Shown: one piece after another, positions 52,830-62,682 of the stretch
How the letters are laid out: every line of letters begins with the position of its first letter
Position numbering within the stretch: position 1 is the stretch's first letter
NCBI RefSeq assembly: GCF_009866765.1
Contig: NZ_CP019431.1
Span: 5,394,001-5,458,000, forward strand
Source: Pseudomonas sp. S35
Lineage (GTDB): Bacteria > Pseudomonadota > Gammaproteobacteria > Pseudomonadales > Pseudomonadaceae
Length of the DNA stretch: 64,000 nucleotides
Direction: 5' to 3'
Made by a program: the position numbers and the translations under genes
Notes under the pieces: generated by a model
Databases searched by the model: none
The model's input: the letters and a program-made list of their open reading frames with translations, nothing else
Told to the model about the DNA's origin: nothing

Positions 52830-53804
52830 ATGGATATATACCGATTCACTCGTTTGTTAATTCAAAGTACGGAAATTGCAGCTTGCCATTTCCAAGCTCA
52901 TGATAACGACATGGAGATTTTTCCAGGTCACGGCGGTCGTTTACATTACCAAAAAAAGGCTTGCATTCTCGGGAAGTCGTTCGTCAGTTTGACGATCAGC
53001 CACACTGGCTGGGGCTATGAGATGAAAAACGAAACGAATGGCTTTCTAATCACCATTCCTCACGCAGGTGAATTCACTTGGAGAACTAGCGTTGGTAACT
53101 ATAGAGCCAATGCTGGCACTCTTGCAGTTGCTGATGTGCGCGAAATATCTGCTTCACATTATGCTCCGGGCATCACATATACCACTGTATATATAGATAA
53201 CACGGACATGTTTAGATACCTCTCGGCTCTACTAGGAGCGCCACCTAAGACGAGAGTGCATTTCGATAAGCCCAACCCAGAGGTATGGAAAAGTCGGTTT
53301 ATACTCGGACTTGTAAACACGATCTTTGATCTGGCCGAAAACTCTCGTGCCCCGTTAGAGAAAGTGGCGAGTAGCTTAAAAGAAAGCATGGTTGGATTTG
53401 TGCTATCAAATTTCAACAGTAATTACAGTAGCGCGCTCGACAGCGCAGCTGGGGTAGCCATACCGACACCGTTTGAAATAAAAAGAGCGGCAGAGTATAT
53501 GACTGCGAATGCAGACCCTGAATTAACAGTAGGTGAAATCGCCAAATTTGCTGGCATAAGCGTTAGATCACTGCAAACCGGCTTCAAACGCTATAAAAAT
53601 ATGAGTCCAATTGAATTTCTTAGAAATGAACGATTGCTTAAAAGTAAAGAACTCATTTCAAAAGGAGGGGCTCTCGCTCGTCCGCAAGAGGTGGCTTGTC
53701 AAGTAGGTTTTCTGAATTACCATGTATTCTGCAAATACTATATGCAGTCGTTTGGTGAGCATCCTACTGTCACATTTCAGAAGTCCAAAAAATCGTTTTT
53801 ATAA
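52830..53804 (+). CDS. AraC-family transcriptional regulator
   Basis: 324 aa. N-terminal cupin-like AraC-binding domain (to about 190) without a certain effector pocket. The C-terminal 100 residues hold two HTH motifs: ELTVGEIAKFAGISVRSLQT and ACQVGFLNYHVFCKYYMQSF, with RYKNMSPIEFLRNERL between them. The PF14525-type N-domain suggests a regulator of catabolic genes. No target operon is next to it, so it is probably a displaced regulator. Confidence 0.85.
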   Translation: MDIYRFTRLLIQSTEIAACHFQAHDNDMEIFPGHGGRLHYQKKACILGKSFVSLTISHTGWGYEMKNETNGFLITIPHAGEFTWRTSVGNYRANAGTLAVADVREISASHYAPGITYTTVYIDNTDMFRYLSALLGAPPKTRVHFDKPNPEVWKSRFILGLVNTIFDLAENSRAPLEKVASSLKESMVGFVLSNFNSNYSSALDSAAGVAIPTPFEIKRAAEYMTANADPELTVGEIAKFAGISVRSLQTGFKRYKNMSPIEFLRNERLLKSKELISKGGALARPQEVACQVGFLNYHVFCKYYMQSFGEHPTVTFQKSKKSFL

Positions 53805-54347
53805 AAAGACTTAACTGATGTCTAGATTAATAGCGCGTGTTATCTGCGCCCCGTACCGCGGTGCATTGTTAGAAATGCTTAGCTGGAAGAAGTCACACAC
53901 TGTACAGGTGCTCAGCTAGAGCCCGTATTTTAGCTCATTTCGGCGACTTCTAAGGTCTGTATTCCCCAGTGGTCATGGATCTGGTTGGTGCGCGGCCCCT
54001 ACTTGCTCCTTGCACCATCGTAAAACCTACCGCCACAACGTTGTGTGAGCTACGGCAGTCTTAACACCCACCGCCAACCCTTGAAAATTCGATTGGCAAT
54101 TGCGGCCCATCATTGAACCACTCAGAAGCCAGAAGAAGCACACCCGGCTTCCAAATCAACGATCCCCATCCTAGGCATGCAATGTTCAAATCCTGACCCT
54201 CATCGTAGAACTTCAAGTGGCAGTGTTGTGATGCCACCCAAGCTCAGAAATTCAGATCAGGTTTCGGTAGAACTCCACCATCGGCACAAAACCGGAACTA
54301 GTCGGTTGTTTGGTTCCTCTCAACTTTAGAATATGGGAGGGGTTGTG
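53805..54347. other. Intergenic stretch upstream of ligD
   Basis: No coding region supported on either strand and no clear repeat or hairpin. A GGGAGGGG ribosome site for ligD stands at its right end. Confidence 0.5.
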
Positions 54348-56909
54348 ATGGCCGATGCATTAGACGAATACAACAAAAAACGTGACTTTGATGCCACCCC
54401 GGAACCTTCAGGCGCAGAGAAAAGCACCCGAAAAAAGAAGGCAGAAGACCATGCTCTGCAGTTCTGTATCCAGAAGCATGATGCCTCCCGTCTGCACTAT
54501 GATTTTCGAATCGAGATCGAAGGCACTCTGAAAAGCTGGGCGGTCCCGAAAGGCCCAAGCCTTGATCCCCAGGTAAAGCGTCTGGCAATGGAGGTTGAAG
54601 ATCACCCAATTGATTACGCCACCTTTGAGGGGAACATCCCGGAGGGCCACTACGGCGCCGGTGACGTGATTGTGTGGGATCGAGGAATATGGAAATGCAT
54701 AGGTGATCCAGTTGAATCGTACAAAAAGGGGAAGCTGAAATTTGAGCTGGAAGGCGAAAAGCTCGGCGGCCTTTGGAACCTTGTCAGAACACACCAAGAA
54801 GGCAAATCAAAGCCTTGGTTCCTCATCAAGCACCAGGACTCGGCAGCAAAGCCAGAGGCTGAATTTGACGTGGTGAAAGAGCTGCCCGATTCCGTTCTGA
54901 GTGATCGCACAATCATACCGAAAAAGCGGGGAAAACAGCCCAAGGCCAAAGCTGTTGAAGAGGTGCCGGAGCCGCGCAAACGAGCTAAAACTGGCAAGCT
55001 CACTGGGGCTAAACCAGCTCCAATTCCCGACATAATCAAACCCCAGCTCGCTACCCTAGTGGAGACGGCCCCCGCTGGAGACTGGCGGTACGAAATCAAG
55101 TTTGATGGCTATCGATTGATGGCAAGAATTGATAACGGTGAGGTGAAGCTATTCACCCGCAACGGCCACGATTGGACTTCCAAGCTGCATCGGCAAGCAG
55201 AAGCATTGGCAAGCCTGGCTCTCGAGTCAGCATGGCTTGATGGGGAAGTCATTGCCGCTGACGATGAAGGCGTACCCAGCTTCCAGATTCTCCAGAACGC
55301 TTTCGAATCAGGTAAGAGCCAAGCCATCGTTTTTTACCTGTTCGACATGCCCTACCTCAACGGGGTAGACCTCCGAGAAGTTCCTGTCGAAGAAAGACGT
55401 GCAGCCCTTGCCCAGGTTGTTGAACGCAGTGAAGACGACATCATCAGGTTCTCAGAGGATTTTGGTGAAGAAGCCAGCGACCTTCTTACCTCTGTCTGTC
55501 AAATGCACATGGAGGGTTTGATAGGAAAACGTGCAGGGAGTACATATGTATCCCGCCGCTCGGATAACTGGATAAAGCTCAAATGTAAGCACCGCCAAGA
55601 ATTCGTTGTGGTTGGCTATAGCGAGCCCAAAGGGGCTAGAACGTCGTTTGGGGCGCTTCTGCTTGGACTGCATGACAAGGACAGCGGCGAGCTTCGCTAC
55701 AGCGGCAAAGTGGGTACTGGCTTCAACGAGCGCACCCTACGGACCATCCTTGAGCAGCTAAAGCCTTTGGAGACCTCCAAACCCACCGTAGTAAATCCAC
55801 CTACCGGGGCAGATGCTCGTGGCGTGCATTGGCTTAAACCGGAACTGTTGGCCGAGGTCGCCTACGCTGAAATCACCAAGGATGGTTCAGTGCGTCATTC
55901 GGTTTTCCACGGCTTACGGAACGACAAACCTGCCAAGGAAATCACCGAAGAAACACCAGTGCCGGCAACAGATGTACAGGACAAAAAAACAAAGCCTGCG
56001 GCAAAGAAAAAACCAGTCAAAGCTGACCCAAAGCCCACATCTGGCAAAATTCGAATCACACACCCTGATCGGGTAATAGACGCATCCAGTGGCACTACGA
56101 AAATGCAGCTCGCTGAGTACTACGTGAGTATTGCTGATTGGATTCTTCCTACACTGCATGACAGACCCATTGCCTTGGTACGTGCCCCTGAAGGGATAGC
56201 CGGAGAGCTGTTCTTTCAGAAAAACGTTGAGCGACTACCGATACCCGGCATTGAGACAGTCGAAGGTGAATCAGTGATGCTCATCAACAACGCTGAAGCA
56301 CTAGTTGGTGCTGTGCAGATGAGTACCATTGAGTTCCATTCCTGGAATGCGAAAGCACCGGAATTGGATCGTCCTGACCGCTTCGTGCTGGACCTCGACC
56401 CTGATCCAGCATTGCCATGGAAAAGCATGGTCGAAGCTACAACCTTAACGCTGACCATCCTCGATGAGCTGGGGTTGAAGTCCTTCATCAAGACCAGCGG
56501 CGGCAAGGGAATCCATATCGTGGTTCCGCTCACCCCCAAAGACGACTGGGACACTGTGAAGGGGTTCAGCCAGAAGATTGTTCAGCACATGGCCAAGCTC
56601 ATTCCTGATCGCTTTTCAGCCGTATCAGGCCCGAAGAATCGTGTAGGCAAGATCTTCATCGACTATCTGCGCAACGGCAAAGGAGCTACTACTATCAATG
56701 CCTATGCAGCTCGCACACGCGAAGGACTGCCGGTGTCGGTGCCACTCTTCAAAGAAGAAGTGAAGGAGATAAAAGGGGCGAACATCTGGAACATACATAA
56801 CCTTCATGAACGTCTTGGTGAGCTTGGGGAAGACCCATGGGAGGACTACGGCAAAATAAAACAAACGATCACTGCTGATATGCGTCGAATGATCGGGTTT
56901 AAAAAATAG
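54348..56909 (+). CDS. ligD: ATP-dependent DNA ligase D (PE-LIG-POL)
   Basis: 853 aa from ATG 54348 with GGGAGG six nt upstream; the frame opens 15 nt earlier. N-terminal 3'-phosphoesterase (HDASRLHYDFRIEIEGTLKS, residues 44-63), then the ligase with catalytic Lys251 in EIKFDGYRLMARI and the C-terminal OB part (KLKCKHRQEFVVVGYSEPKG). A primase-polymerase domain in the last 280 residues has FVLDLDPDPALP (metal Asp pair). The order PE-LIG-POL is that of Pseudomonas LigD. It seals double-strand breaks with Ku, but no ku gene is in this window. Followed at 8 nt by a DUF2188 gene. Confidence 0.95.
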   Translation: MADALDEYNKKRDFDATPEPSGAEKSTRKKKAEDHALQFCIQKHDASRLHYDFRIEIEGTLKSWAVPKGPSLDPQVKRLAMEVEDHPIDYATFEGNIPEGHYGAGDVIVWDRGIWKCIGDPVESYKKGKLKFELEGEKLGGLWNLVRTHQEGKSKPWFLIKHQDSAAKPEAEFDVVKELPDSVLSDRTIIPKKRGKQPKAKAVEEVPEPRKRAKTGKLTGAKPAPIPDIIKPQLATLVETAPAGDWRYEIKFDGYRLMARIDNGEVKLFTRNGHDWTSKLHRQAEALASLALESAWLDGEVIAADDEGVPSFQILQNAFESGKSQAIVFYLFDMPYLNGVDLREVPVEERRAALAQVVERSEDDIIRFSEDFGEEASDLLTSVCQMHMEGLIGKRAGSTYVSRRSDNWIKLKCKHRQEFVVVGYSEPKGARTSFGALLLGLHDKDSGELRYSGKVGTGFNERTLRTILEQLKPLETSKPTVVNPPTGADARGVHWLKPELLAEVAYAEITKDGSVRHSVFHGLRNDKPAKEITEETPVPATDVQDKKTKPAAKKKPVKADPKPTSGKIRITHPDRVIDASSGTTKMQLAEYYVSIADWILPTLHDRPIALVRAPEGIAGELFFQKNVERLPIPGIETVEGESVMLINNAEALVGAVQMSTIEFHSWNAKAPELDRPDRFVLDLDPDPALPWKSMVEATTLTLTILDELGLKSFIKTSGGKGIHIVVPLTPKDDWDTVKGFSQKIVQHMAKLIPDRFSAVSGPKNRVGKIFIDYLRNGKGATTINAYAARTREGLPVSVPLFKEEVKEIKGANIWNIHNLHERLGELGEDPWEDYGKIKQTITADMRRMIGFKK

Positions 56910-56917
56910 GAGGCTTC

Positions 56918-57142
56918 ATGGATACCTACCACATCACAAAGTCTGGCGACCATTGGATTCTCAAGAAGCAAGGTGCTGAACGGGCGTCGAAGACTGCTGA
57001 TACCAAGGCTGAAATCATCAAGCTAGCGGTTGAGTTTTTAGAGGGCAAAACCGCCTCTCTGAAAGTCCACAAGGAAGATGGGACAATCCAGGAAGAACGC
57101 ACCTACCCGCGTAGCTCTGACCCTACGAAATCGAAGGGATAA
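56918..57142 (+). CDS. DUF2188 protein (74 aa)
   Basis: MDTYHITKSGDHWILKKQGA then ERASKTADTKAEIIKLAVEF, ending with an RTYPRSSDPTKSKG tail: the DUF2188 pattern of a short alpha-beta protein. It begins 8 nt after ligD with GGAGG, so it is co-translated. Function unknown; it often travels with ligD or ku in plasmids and genomic islands. Confidence 0.8.
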   Translation: MDTYHITKSGDHWILKKQGAERASKTADTKAEIIKLAVEFLEGKTASLKVHKEDGTIQEERTYPRSSDPTKSKG

Positions 57143-57150
57143 ATCAGGAA

Positions 57151-57174
57151 TGTAAAGCTCTCTCGAGCTTTACA
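57151..57174. terminator. Hairpin after ligD-DUF2188
   Basis: TGTAAAGCTC-TCTC-GAGCTTTACA, a perfect 10-bp stem directly after the stop. No T-run on the plus strand, so termination efficiency is uncertain; it could also be a regulator site. Confidence 0.5.
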
Positions 57175-57196
57175 CCAACATCAACAAACCGCGTTG

Positions 57197-57613
57197 TTAG
57201 CAGTCTGTTTTTGCATCATGAGATTTCTTTTTTACGTTTTTAAAAAAAGGAACATGATTATTTGATTTTAAGGCAGCTTTGTAGATCCTATTGAAAGCTT
57301 TAAAAATCTTCTCAAATTCTAAATCCTGAACTTTACGACGAAAGCACTTTTTAAAAATATCATTACATAGATACCTTGCTCGAACATCGGAGCAGTCGTT
57401 ATCAAATCTTAAATATTCATTCCACGTAGCGAACATTAATCTCGAAATTATTTCGTAGACCGGCTTGCGTTTAGGATGAATCGTAAAACCTGAAGTCCTA
57501 TTATTGAAACCGGCGAACATTGGAAACGATGACTTATGCGTTTTTAATTCTGCTTCACATTCCTCCCTACTCATAAAACCGAATAACACTGCATAATCGT
57601 CTGTAGTAACCAT
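57197..57613 (-). CDS. Hypothetical protein behind the adenine methylase (138 aa)
   Basis: ATG 57613 (MVTTDDYAVLFGFMSREECE) has GGAGG 9 nt upstream; the frame to 57679 lies in the methylase gene. Small, basic, Lys/Arg-rich C-terminus (KNVKKKSHDAKTDC) with several Cys. It is 43 nt downstream of the methylase stop. No nuclease motif (PD-(D/E)XK, HNH) is evident, so whether it is the restriction partner is open. Confidence 0.5.
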   Translation of the reverse strand: MVTTDDYAVLFGFMSREECEAELKTHKSSFPMFAGFNNRTSGFTIHPKRKPVYEIISRLMFATWNEYLRFDNDCSDVRARYLCNDIFKKCFRRKVQDLEFEKIFKAFNRIYKAALKSNNHVPFFKNVKKKSHDAKTDC

Positions 57614-57656
57614 TTTGGAGTCCCTCCTACTCAAATATATTAATAAAAACAGTAGA

Positions 57657-58661
57657 TCATTTATTCTTGTGCAACACATGAAGATATTCAGTCACGTAAA
57701 TTTCATTGGCAGCTTCTTTACGTGATTTGAATTTCTTGTACTGCATTTCCTTTCTTTGGTATTTGCCGTAACTACTCATCACATCAGCAATCAGATCCAT
57801 CGGCATGATGCTTTCGTTGGAATAGCTCATGACCAGGTATTCAAAATTGGCAGTCTCAACGAGCCGCCTAAACTCACCTTCTACCTTTGGCCTGCTAGCC
57901 CATGGAGATACATTCCGGCCTTGGGGCCGACCGCTGATCCCATGGATCGTTGGGCGCTCGTTCTGCGCAATAGTGTTGAGGACGTGGTAAGCATTGCTGT
58001 ACTGCATGGACGTGTACGGTGGATCGAGGTACAAAACGTCACCACTAACGCGCTGCAACAGCTCGTTAGCGTCTCCCTGGTACACCTCATTGCTTGCCAC
58101 GGGATCTTTCAGGTCAAACCCTCTGAACTCAATGGGCTTGAGCGAAGCACCAGTGAATTTCTTTAGGAACGATGAGTACAGCCCTGTCGTGTTGCTCACC
58201 CTGTCAGCAGCCTCTAGGACAGAGCAGAGGCAGTAGTAGAACTGCCCATCAGTCAGCTCCCCATTGCCATACAGCTCGTACACAAGCGCAACCCCAGCAT
58301 CGATCTTCATGGCGTTGCCATTAGTGAAGAAGGTGCGGCCACCAGACTCGCTGTAGTTCTGAAAAATGAAGCCTTCCACACCATCCATGCAGTGATTCAT
58401 GTAGTCGATGATCGGCTGACATTCGTAGACGGTCGAAGGATCATTGTTCAGCAGGTTTTCCAAGGTCGCATAGGAGTAGTACTCCAGGTCATTAGCTACG
58501 ACCTTGAAACGATTTTTGAAGTGATTCGCTACCCTGCCCGACCCGCTGAACAGGTCACACAGAACAATCTCATTTGATGGCTTTGAAATTTTAGAAACGC
58601 AATCACTAACTACAGAATCAATGAAGCCAAGCAGTTTGGCTTTTGAGCCCAAATATTTCAC
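57657..58661 (-). CDS. D12-class DNA adenine-N6 methyltransferase
   Basis: 334 aa. Starts MKYLGSKAKLLGFIDSVVSD (motif X-like substrate helix), with DLFSGSGRVANHF (SAM motif I, about residue 36-48) and VANDLEYYSYATL (motif II). Catalytic DPPYTSMQYSNAYH at about 213-226, motif IV of the alpha class. Transfers methyl to the N6 of adenine in a target the sequence does not tell. Could be an orphan or half of a restriction-modification pair with the small gene downstream. Confidence 0.9.
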   Translation of the reverse strand: MKYLGSKAKLLGFIDSVVSDCVSKISKPSNEIVLCDLFSGSGRVANHFKNRFKVVANDLEYYSYATLENLLNNDPSTVYECQPIIDYMNHCMDGVEGFIFQNYSESGGRTFFTNGNAMKIDAGVALVYELYGNGELTDGQFYYCLCSVLEAADRVSNTTGLYSSFLKKFTGASLKPIEFRGFDLKDPVASNEVYQGDANELLQRVSGDVLYLDPPYTSMQYSNAYHVLNTIAQNERPTIHGISGRPQGRNVSPWASRPKVEGEFRRLVETANFEYLVMSYSNESIMPMDLIADVMSSYGKYQRKEMQYKKFKSRKEAANEIYVTEYLHVLHKNK

Positions 58662-58804
58662 ACGCGCACAGAGCGATGCACGGATTCAGAATGAACCAGC
58701 GGAAAAGACTTTAACTTTTCGGGCTTGCACTGCTGAACTCAATCAGCCTTTAGAAATAGAGATATTTCAGGTAGTGCAAATAAGATGTACTTTAGCGATT
58801 ATCG

Positions 58805-59371
58805 TTAGGAAACCTTGAAACGTGGACGCAGCTCCTCAAGCGAAATACCGAAATGAACCTTTACATAGGTATTCCCTATTTTTACAAACCCACGCTTTTC
58901 AAGGTTGGGTTTGTTCGAATAACCCCATAGATATTTGGCTTCATTTTTGATGTATTTTCTCCAAACTCCACCATCATCATTCCACTCATGACATTCACAG
59001 CCAATGCCTTGGATGCGGGGATCTTTCACGAAACGAACCGCCTCAATAAGCAATTCACAACATGAGCGAACATTGAACGTAAGGAGAGTGTATTTATTCA
59101 TAAGTGCAAAGCATACGTGGAGAGGTGTGCAATTATTGGTATCAAACCGGAAAACGATTTTCGTGGAACTCACATGACAAAGCTGAAAATTGAATGCTTC
59201 ACTTTCACTTCCCCATGCGGTATCCATTTCTTGTCCATCCAAAGGAATAATCTTCTCCAAATCGAAATATTGACGTTCAGTTGCACCATCACCTATAACC
59301 TCGACAATAAACTTCTTAATTTCTTGCGCTGTGCCTTTTACTTCATATTCTGTGCGGTATACGTTAGCCAT
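58805..59371 (-). CDS. DUF1281/Api92-like ferredoxin-fold protein
   Basis: 188 aa from ATG 59371 (MANVYRTEYEVKGTAQEIKK) with GAGG 8 nt upstream. Contains DTAWGSESEAFNFQL and KIVFRFDTNNCTPL, fitting the WGt+.dA ... FxTaw.P pattern of the DUF1281 family found in IncI-type plasmids, and a C-terminal domain with GYSNKPNLEKRGFVKIGNTY. It ends 144 nt before the methylase start region. Function unknown; typical plasmid baggage. Confidence 0.6.
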   Translation of the reverse strand: MANVYRTEYEVKGTAQEIKKFIVEVIGDGATERQYFDLEKIIPLDGQEMDTAWGSESEAFNFQLCHVSSTKIVFRFDTNNCTPLHVCFALMNKYTLLTFNVRSCCELLIEAVRFVKDPRIQGIGCECHEWNDDGGVWRKYIKNEAKYLWGYSNKPNLEKRGFVKIGNTYVKVHFGISLEELRPRFKVS

Positions 59372-59951
59372 TGTGTTTGCCTCATATTGTCGAATCCCTA
59401 TGATTCGATGAAGCAAACTTTAATGGTTTTAAAAACATTGTCAAACAACCAAAATTAAGAAAAAACAGATTTTTATACAGTCTGAAAACATTAAATTCGA
59501 AATGATGATTTTGATAAATAACACATAGAGGCTCGCACATCGATGCAGCTCTTAGTTTCTCTAGGCTAGAGGTCATTTAGAAAATGGAAATAAAGTTTTT
59601 CGGAAAAAATAAAAATCGGATATCTAGGGAAACGCTATTCCCCCGTGTCATTTCTGATAGTCAAACTCGATCAGGTGCATGGAAGTCGATTAAAACGATT
59701 TTGAAAAAATATTTGGATCACAGCTTGAGAACAGAGAACAAAGCAACCTAACAACGTCTGATCTTTCTCACAGCTCACCAGGAGCTTGCTTGTCTCCCCG
59801 GCACAGTAGGCCGCCAGCTATGCAAATGTGGTGGAGTAGGAAGCAGAGCGAGAGCCACACACTTCCCCGCCAAGGACGGTGGATGGTTCATGAGGAGCTT
59901 GGCAAATGGGTAAAAATGGCAATCGCCTTACCAGCCGGAATTCACAAAGCA
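59372..59951. other. Intergenic stretch with a possible 55-aa frame
   Basis: The plus frame 59584-59751 (MEIKFFGKNKNRISRETLFP) has GAGG 10 nt before its ATG and is basic; it could be a small protein, but nothing else supports it. The rest, to the backbone promoter at 59952, contains no clear gene or hairpin. Confidence 0.4.
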
Positions 59952-59963
59952 AAATGGTATAAT
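59952..59963 (+). promoter_or_regulatory. Backbone promoter of the 889-aa gene
   Basis: Exact AAATGGTATAAT, 24 nt before ATG 59987. Leader GAAAACAAAACCTATTACTA; no ribosome binding site. Confidence 0.75.
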
Positions 59964-59986
59964 TTAGAAAACAAAACCTATTACTA

Positions 59987-62656
59987 ATGCGTCAATTAGC
60001 TCTCGCTCTTCTTCTATTGCCTTTCATGTCTCTGTCTCAAGCATCTGCATCGGAGTGTGGATTCAAAGCAGACAACAAAACCGTTGACCCAAATTCAATG
60101 GTTCTCTGCCCGAATAACAAATCATTACAGTTACTGACAAGCTCCTATGGTGAGGGGGTGATGGTTTTCACAAAGGATCAGGACGAGACCTACGCAAAAA
60201 TCCAAAATGAAAAATCAGAATCACAATTAAGGTTTGACGAATCAAACCAAGAACAGACAAGAAGAGATAAAGAATTTTTTCGCAGCATTGTATATATAGT
60301 CGCACTAATAGCCGGTTTAATATTAATTGCTCAAATTATTTTCAATGCTTTTCTAGGAAATTTTGGCGACAAGAAAAATGAGAGCGGAGAAACGGTAGAG
60401 GCAAGATACAGCTTGTTGACCAACCTATTTTTGGCAGTTTTTGCAGTAGGTTTAATTGGGTTCGGCCTTGTTGGCCCTAAAAACTCATTATCAATCATTG
60501 ATTCTGTTGGCATTAGACTCACGATGATTGGTAACTCTTTAACTCAATATGAAATGCAGCTCTATACCTACATGCTCCAAACGGGTGGTCTGGTAAGAGA
60601 TATTGTTGATCCTGACACGGGGGTTAAGGATGATGTATCGCAGACCCAAGCGGCCTATACAGCGTCTGCATGGACAGAACAACTCATACTCAAAGCTATT
60701 GTTGCACGACATTCAAGCCAGCATTACAACGACATTTTCTACAAAAGCGATTCCTCAAATTGGGTAGTTTCAGACTCTCTTTATGATTTATCTAAAAAAG
60801 AAGACGTGAGCTATACCTTTGAAAAATACAGTCCAAAAGGAAATCTGCTTTTCGAGCTAGACCCTGTAACGGTTTTCAAATCAGAGTTAAATGCTGGTGC
60901 AGCGAATTCTTACTTTCAAGCAGTTCGATACGATCAAAGATACAGAGACGAAGCTGATTTAACAACGGTCGAAGCTACTGCTAATCAGCTTAAAAACGAA
61001 TTATTGAGTGGGCCATTTGATAACAATCGCGCAGGGTATGAAGATATAAAAAATACTGCCATGTCGATTTTTTATAGAGATTCAAGAGCAAACACTTACC
61101 TCAAAGAACTTCCCAATGATTTCAAGCTGGCTGATAACGCTGCAGTGGTAATGCTGAACCTCATCTGTGCAGAAAATCTACAGCTACGCATGTCTGCGAA
61201 GCAATATATAGATGCCCACAATGGAAGTGGCCCTAAAGGCACAGGATCTATTTTTTGTGTGGGCGATGACTGGAAAGTCAAAGGAGAGGAAAACGCAGAC
61301 GTTTATAAGAAGCAACTCTTCGAGACAAGAAAAACCCTTGAGACGAAATTGAGAGATAGAATCCTTGCGTACAATGATGCTTTTAGCAGCGCATTAACAA
61401 ATGACTCATCATTGACCCAGTTGAAAAAGATGCTCCAAGAAGGTGATTTGACCTTTCTATTTTATATTTTCAATTACAGCGAAGACACCAGCTACACAAG
61501 CGCAGCTCAAAACATGTTCAACGACAAGGTGTTGATAATTTCAGAAAGAAAAGCGGTCGATTTCTTTCTGGACGATGAATGGGCTAGAGGTCATGGATAC
61601 GATCCTGACTATTCAAGTGCAATAAACATAAGCCAATATGTCAGAAACTATTTCGAGAAGACAGAAAGCGCGAAACTTCCGAACATTGTTGATTCAGATG
61701 CTATTTCACAAAAATTGATTTTTGATAATGGCACTGCTGCAGGCATGAACAAAGACCTTCAACAAGGTGCAGGGCTTGCATTTGAAATGCCTATGACCGC
61801 TTTGCAGCGTTGCAAAAACACAATCACACACCCTTTAAAGTGCTATCAGATGTACGCCACAAGCATCAGCAAAACGGCCAGTGACCTACGTGCTGTTGGC
61901 TTGAGCCTAGCGATCAGTGGTCAAATTGCTAACGACTACGCAAATTCCAAATTGGCAGATGTAAAAGGTAACAGTGCCGCAAACATCGGGAAGAAAGACA
62001 AAAGCAGCGCAGTAGTATCTTTTTCTCAAACAGCAACATTCATTGCTGCGGGGATAGGAACAAGTCTTGTCAAGATGAGTATCACACTCGACCAAGCAAG
62101 TAACTTCTTAAGATTCTTACCGATGTTGATTTCAATATTGCCTTTTTTTGTGCTTTTGTTGTCTCACAAATTCGTTACCTTGATGACAATCCAGCTTTCG
62201 CCATTTTTCCTTTTGGCATTCTGCCGTTTGAATGACGCTGACAATTTCGCATCCATGAGAAGCAATCTTTTAGCTTTCGCTTCTAGCATTATCTTTGTGC
62301 CGTCTGTCGTCATGATGACTGCATTGCTGAATTGGGAAGTGAGTCGAGTCATATTGTTGTACACAGACAGCTACTCACATTTTGAAGCTGGCGGTATCTT
62401 AGATAACGTGGTTGGTTTCGTCGTTGAATTCATCAAGCCAGTGATTGTTTCTATCGTATCAACCACATTGAGCCTTCATTTTCTTAACAGAGTACTTAAC
62501 TTAATGAATGGACACGTTATGTTTTCAGATTCGGGAGAGCGAATCATTGCTGTCATGATTAGCTTTTTAAGCATGTTATCGTTTGGATCAGTGAATCTAA
62601 TACTAAAATTAAGCTCTGGATTAATGGACTCTGTAAAATCTTACAATCAGCGGTAA
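59987..62656 (+). CDS. Large polytopic exported protein, DotA/TraY-like layout (tentative)
   Basis: 889 aa. Signal peptide (LALALLLLPFMSLSQASA), a Cys pair in the mature N-terminus (ECGF, VLCP), TM at about 102-125 and 145-165, a large hydrophilic middle with DTSYTSAAQNMFNDKVLIIS, and four hydrophobic segments after residue 700 (FLRFLPMLISILPFFVLLLS; ILDNVVGFVVEFIKPVIVSI). The plan mirrors the 1042-aa protein at 4178: Cys pair, signal, two TM, large periplasmic domain, TM cluster. They may be two inner-membrane proteins of one transfer channel. Similarity to DotA is a matter of layout only. Confidence 0.55.
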   Translation: MRQLALALLLLPFMSLSQASASECGFKADNKTVDPNSMVLCPNNKSLQLLTSSYGEGVMVFTKDQDETYAKIQNEKSESQLRFDESNQEQTRRDKEFFRSIVYIVALIAGLILIAQIIFNAFLGNFGDKKNESGETVEARYSLLTNLFLAVFAVGLIGFGLVGPKNSLSIIDSVGIRLTMIGNSLTQYEMQLYTYMLQTGGLVRDIVDPDTGVKDDVSQTQAAYTASAWTEQLILKAIVARHSSQHYNDIFYKSDSSNWVVSDSLYDLSKKEDVSYTFEKYSPKGNLLFELDPVTVFKSELNAGAANSYFQAVRYDQRYRDEADLTTVEATANQLKNELLSGPFDNNRAGYEDIKNTAMSIFYRDSRANTYLKELPNDFKLADNAAVVMLNLICAENLQLRMSAKQYIDAHNGSGPKGTGSIFCVGDDWKVKGEENADVYKKQLFETRKTLETKLRDRILAYNDAFSSALTNDSSLTQLKKMLQEGDLTFLFYIFNYSEDTSYTSAAQNMFNDKVLIISERKAVDFFLDDEWARGHGYDPDYSSAINISQYVRNYFEKTESAKLPNIVDSDAISQKLIFDNGTAAGMNKDLQQGAGLAFEMPMTALQRCKNTITHPLKCYQMYATSISKTASDLRAVGLSLAISGQIANDYANSKLADVKGNSAANIGKKDKSSAVVSFSQTATFIAAGIGTSLVKMSITLDQASNFLRFLPMLISILPFFVLLLSHKFVTLMTIQLSPFFLLAFCRLNDADNFASMRSNLLAFASSIIFVPSVVMMTALLNWEVSRVILLYTDSYSHFEAGGILDNVVGFVVEFIKPVIVSIVSTTLSLHFLNRVLNLMNGHVMFSDSGERIIAVMISFLSMLSFGSVNLILKLSSGLMDSVKSYNQR

Positions 62657-62682
62657 TCGTACCTCAAAATTGAAGGGCTTGA

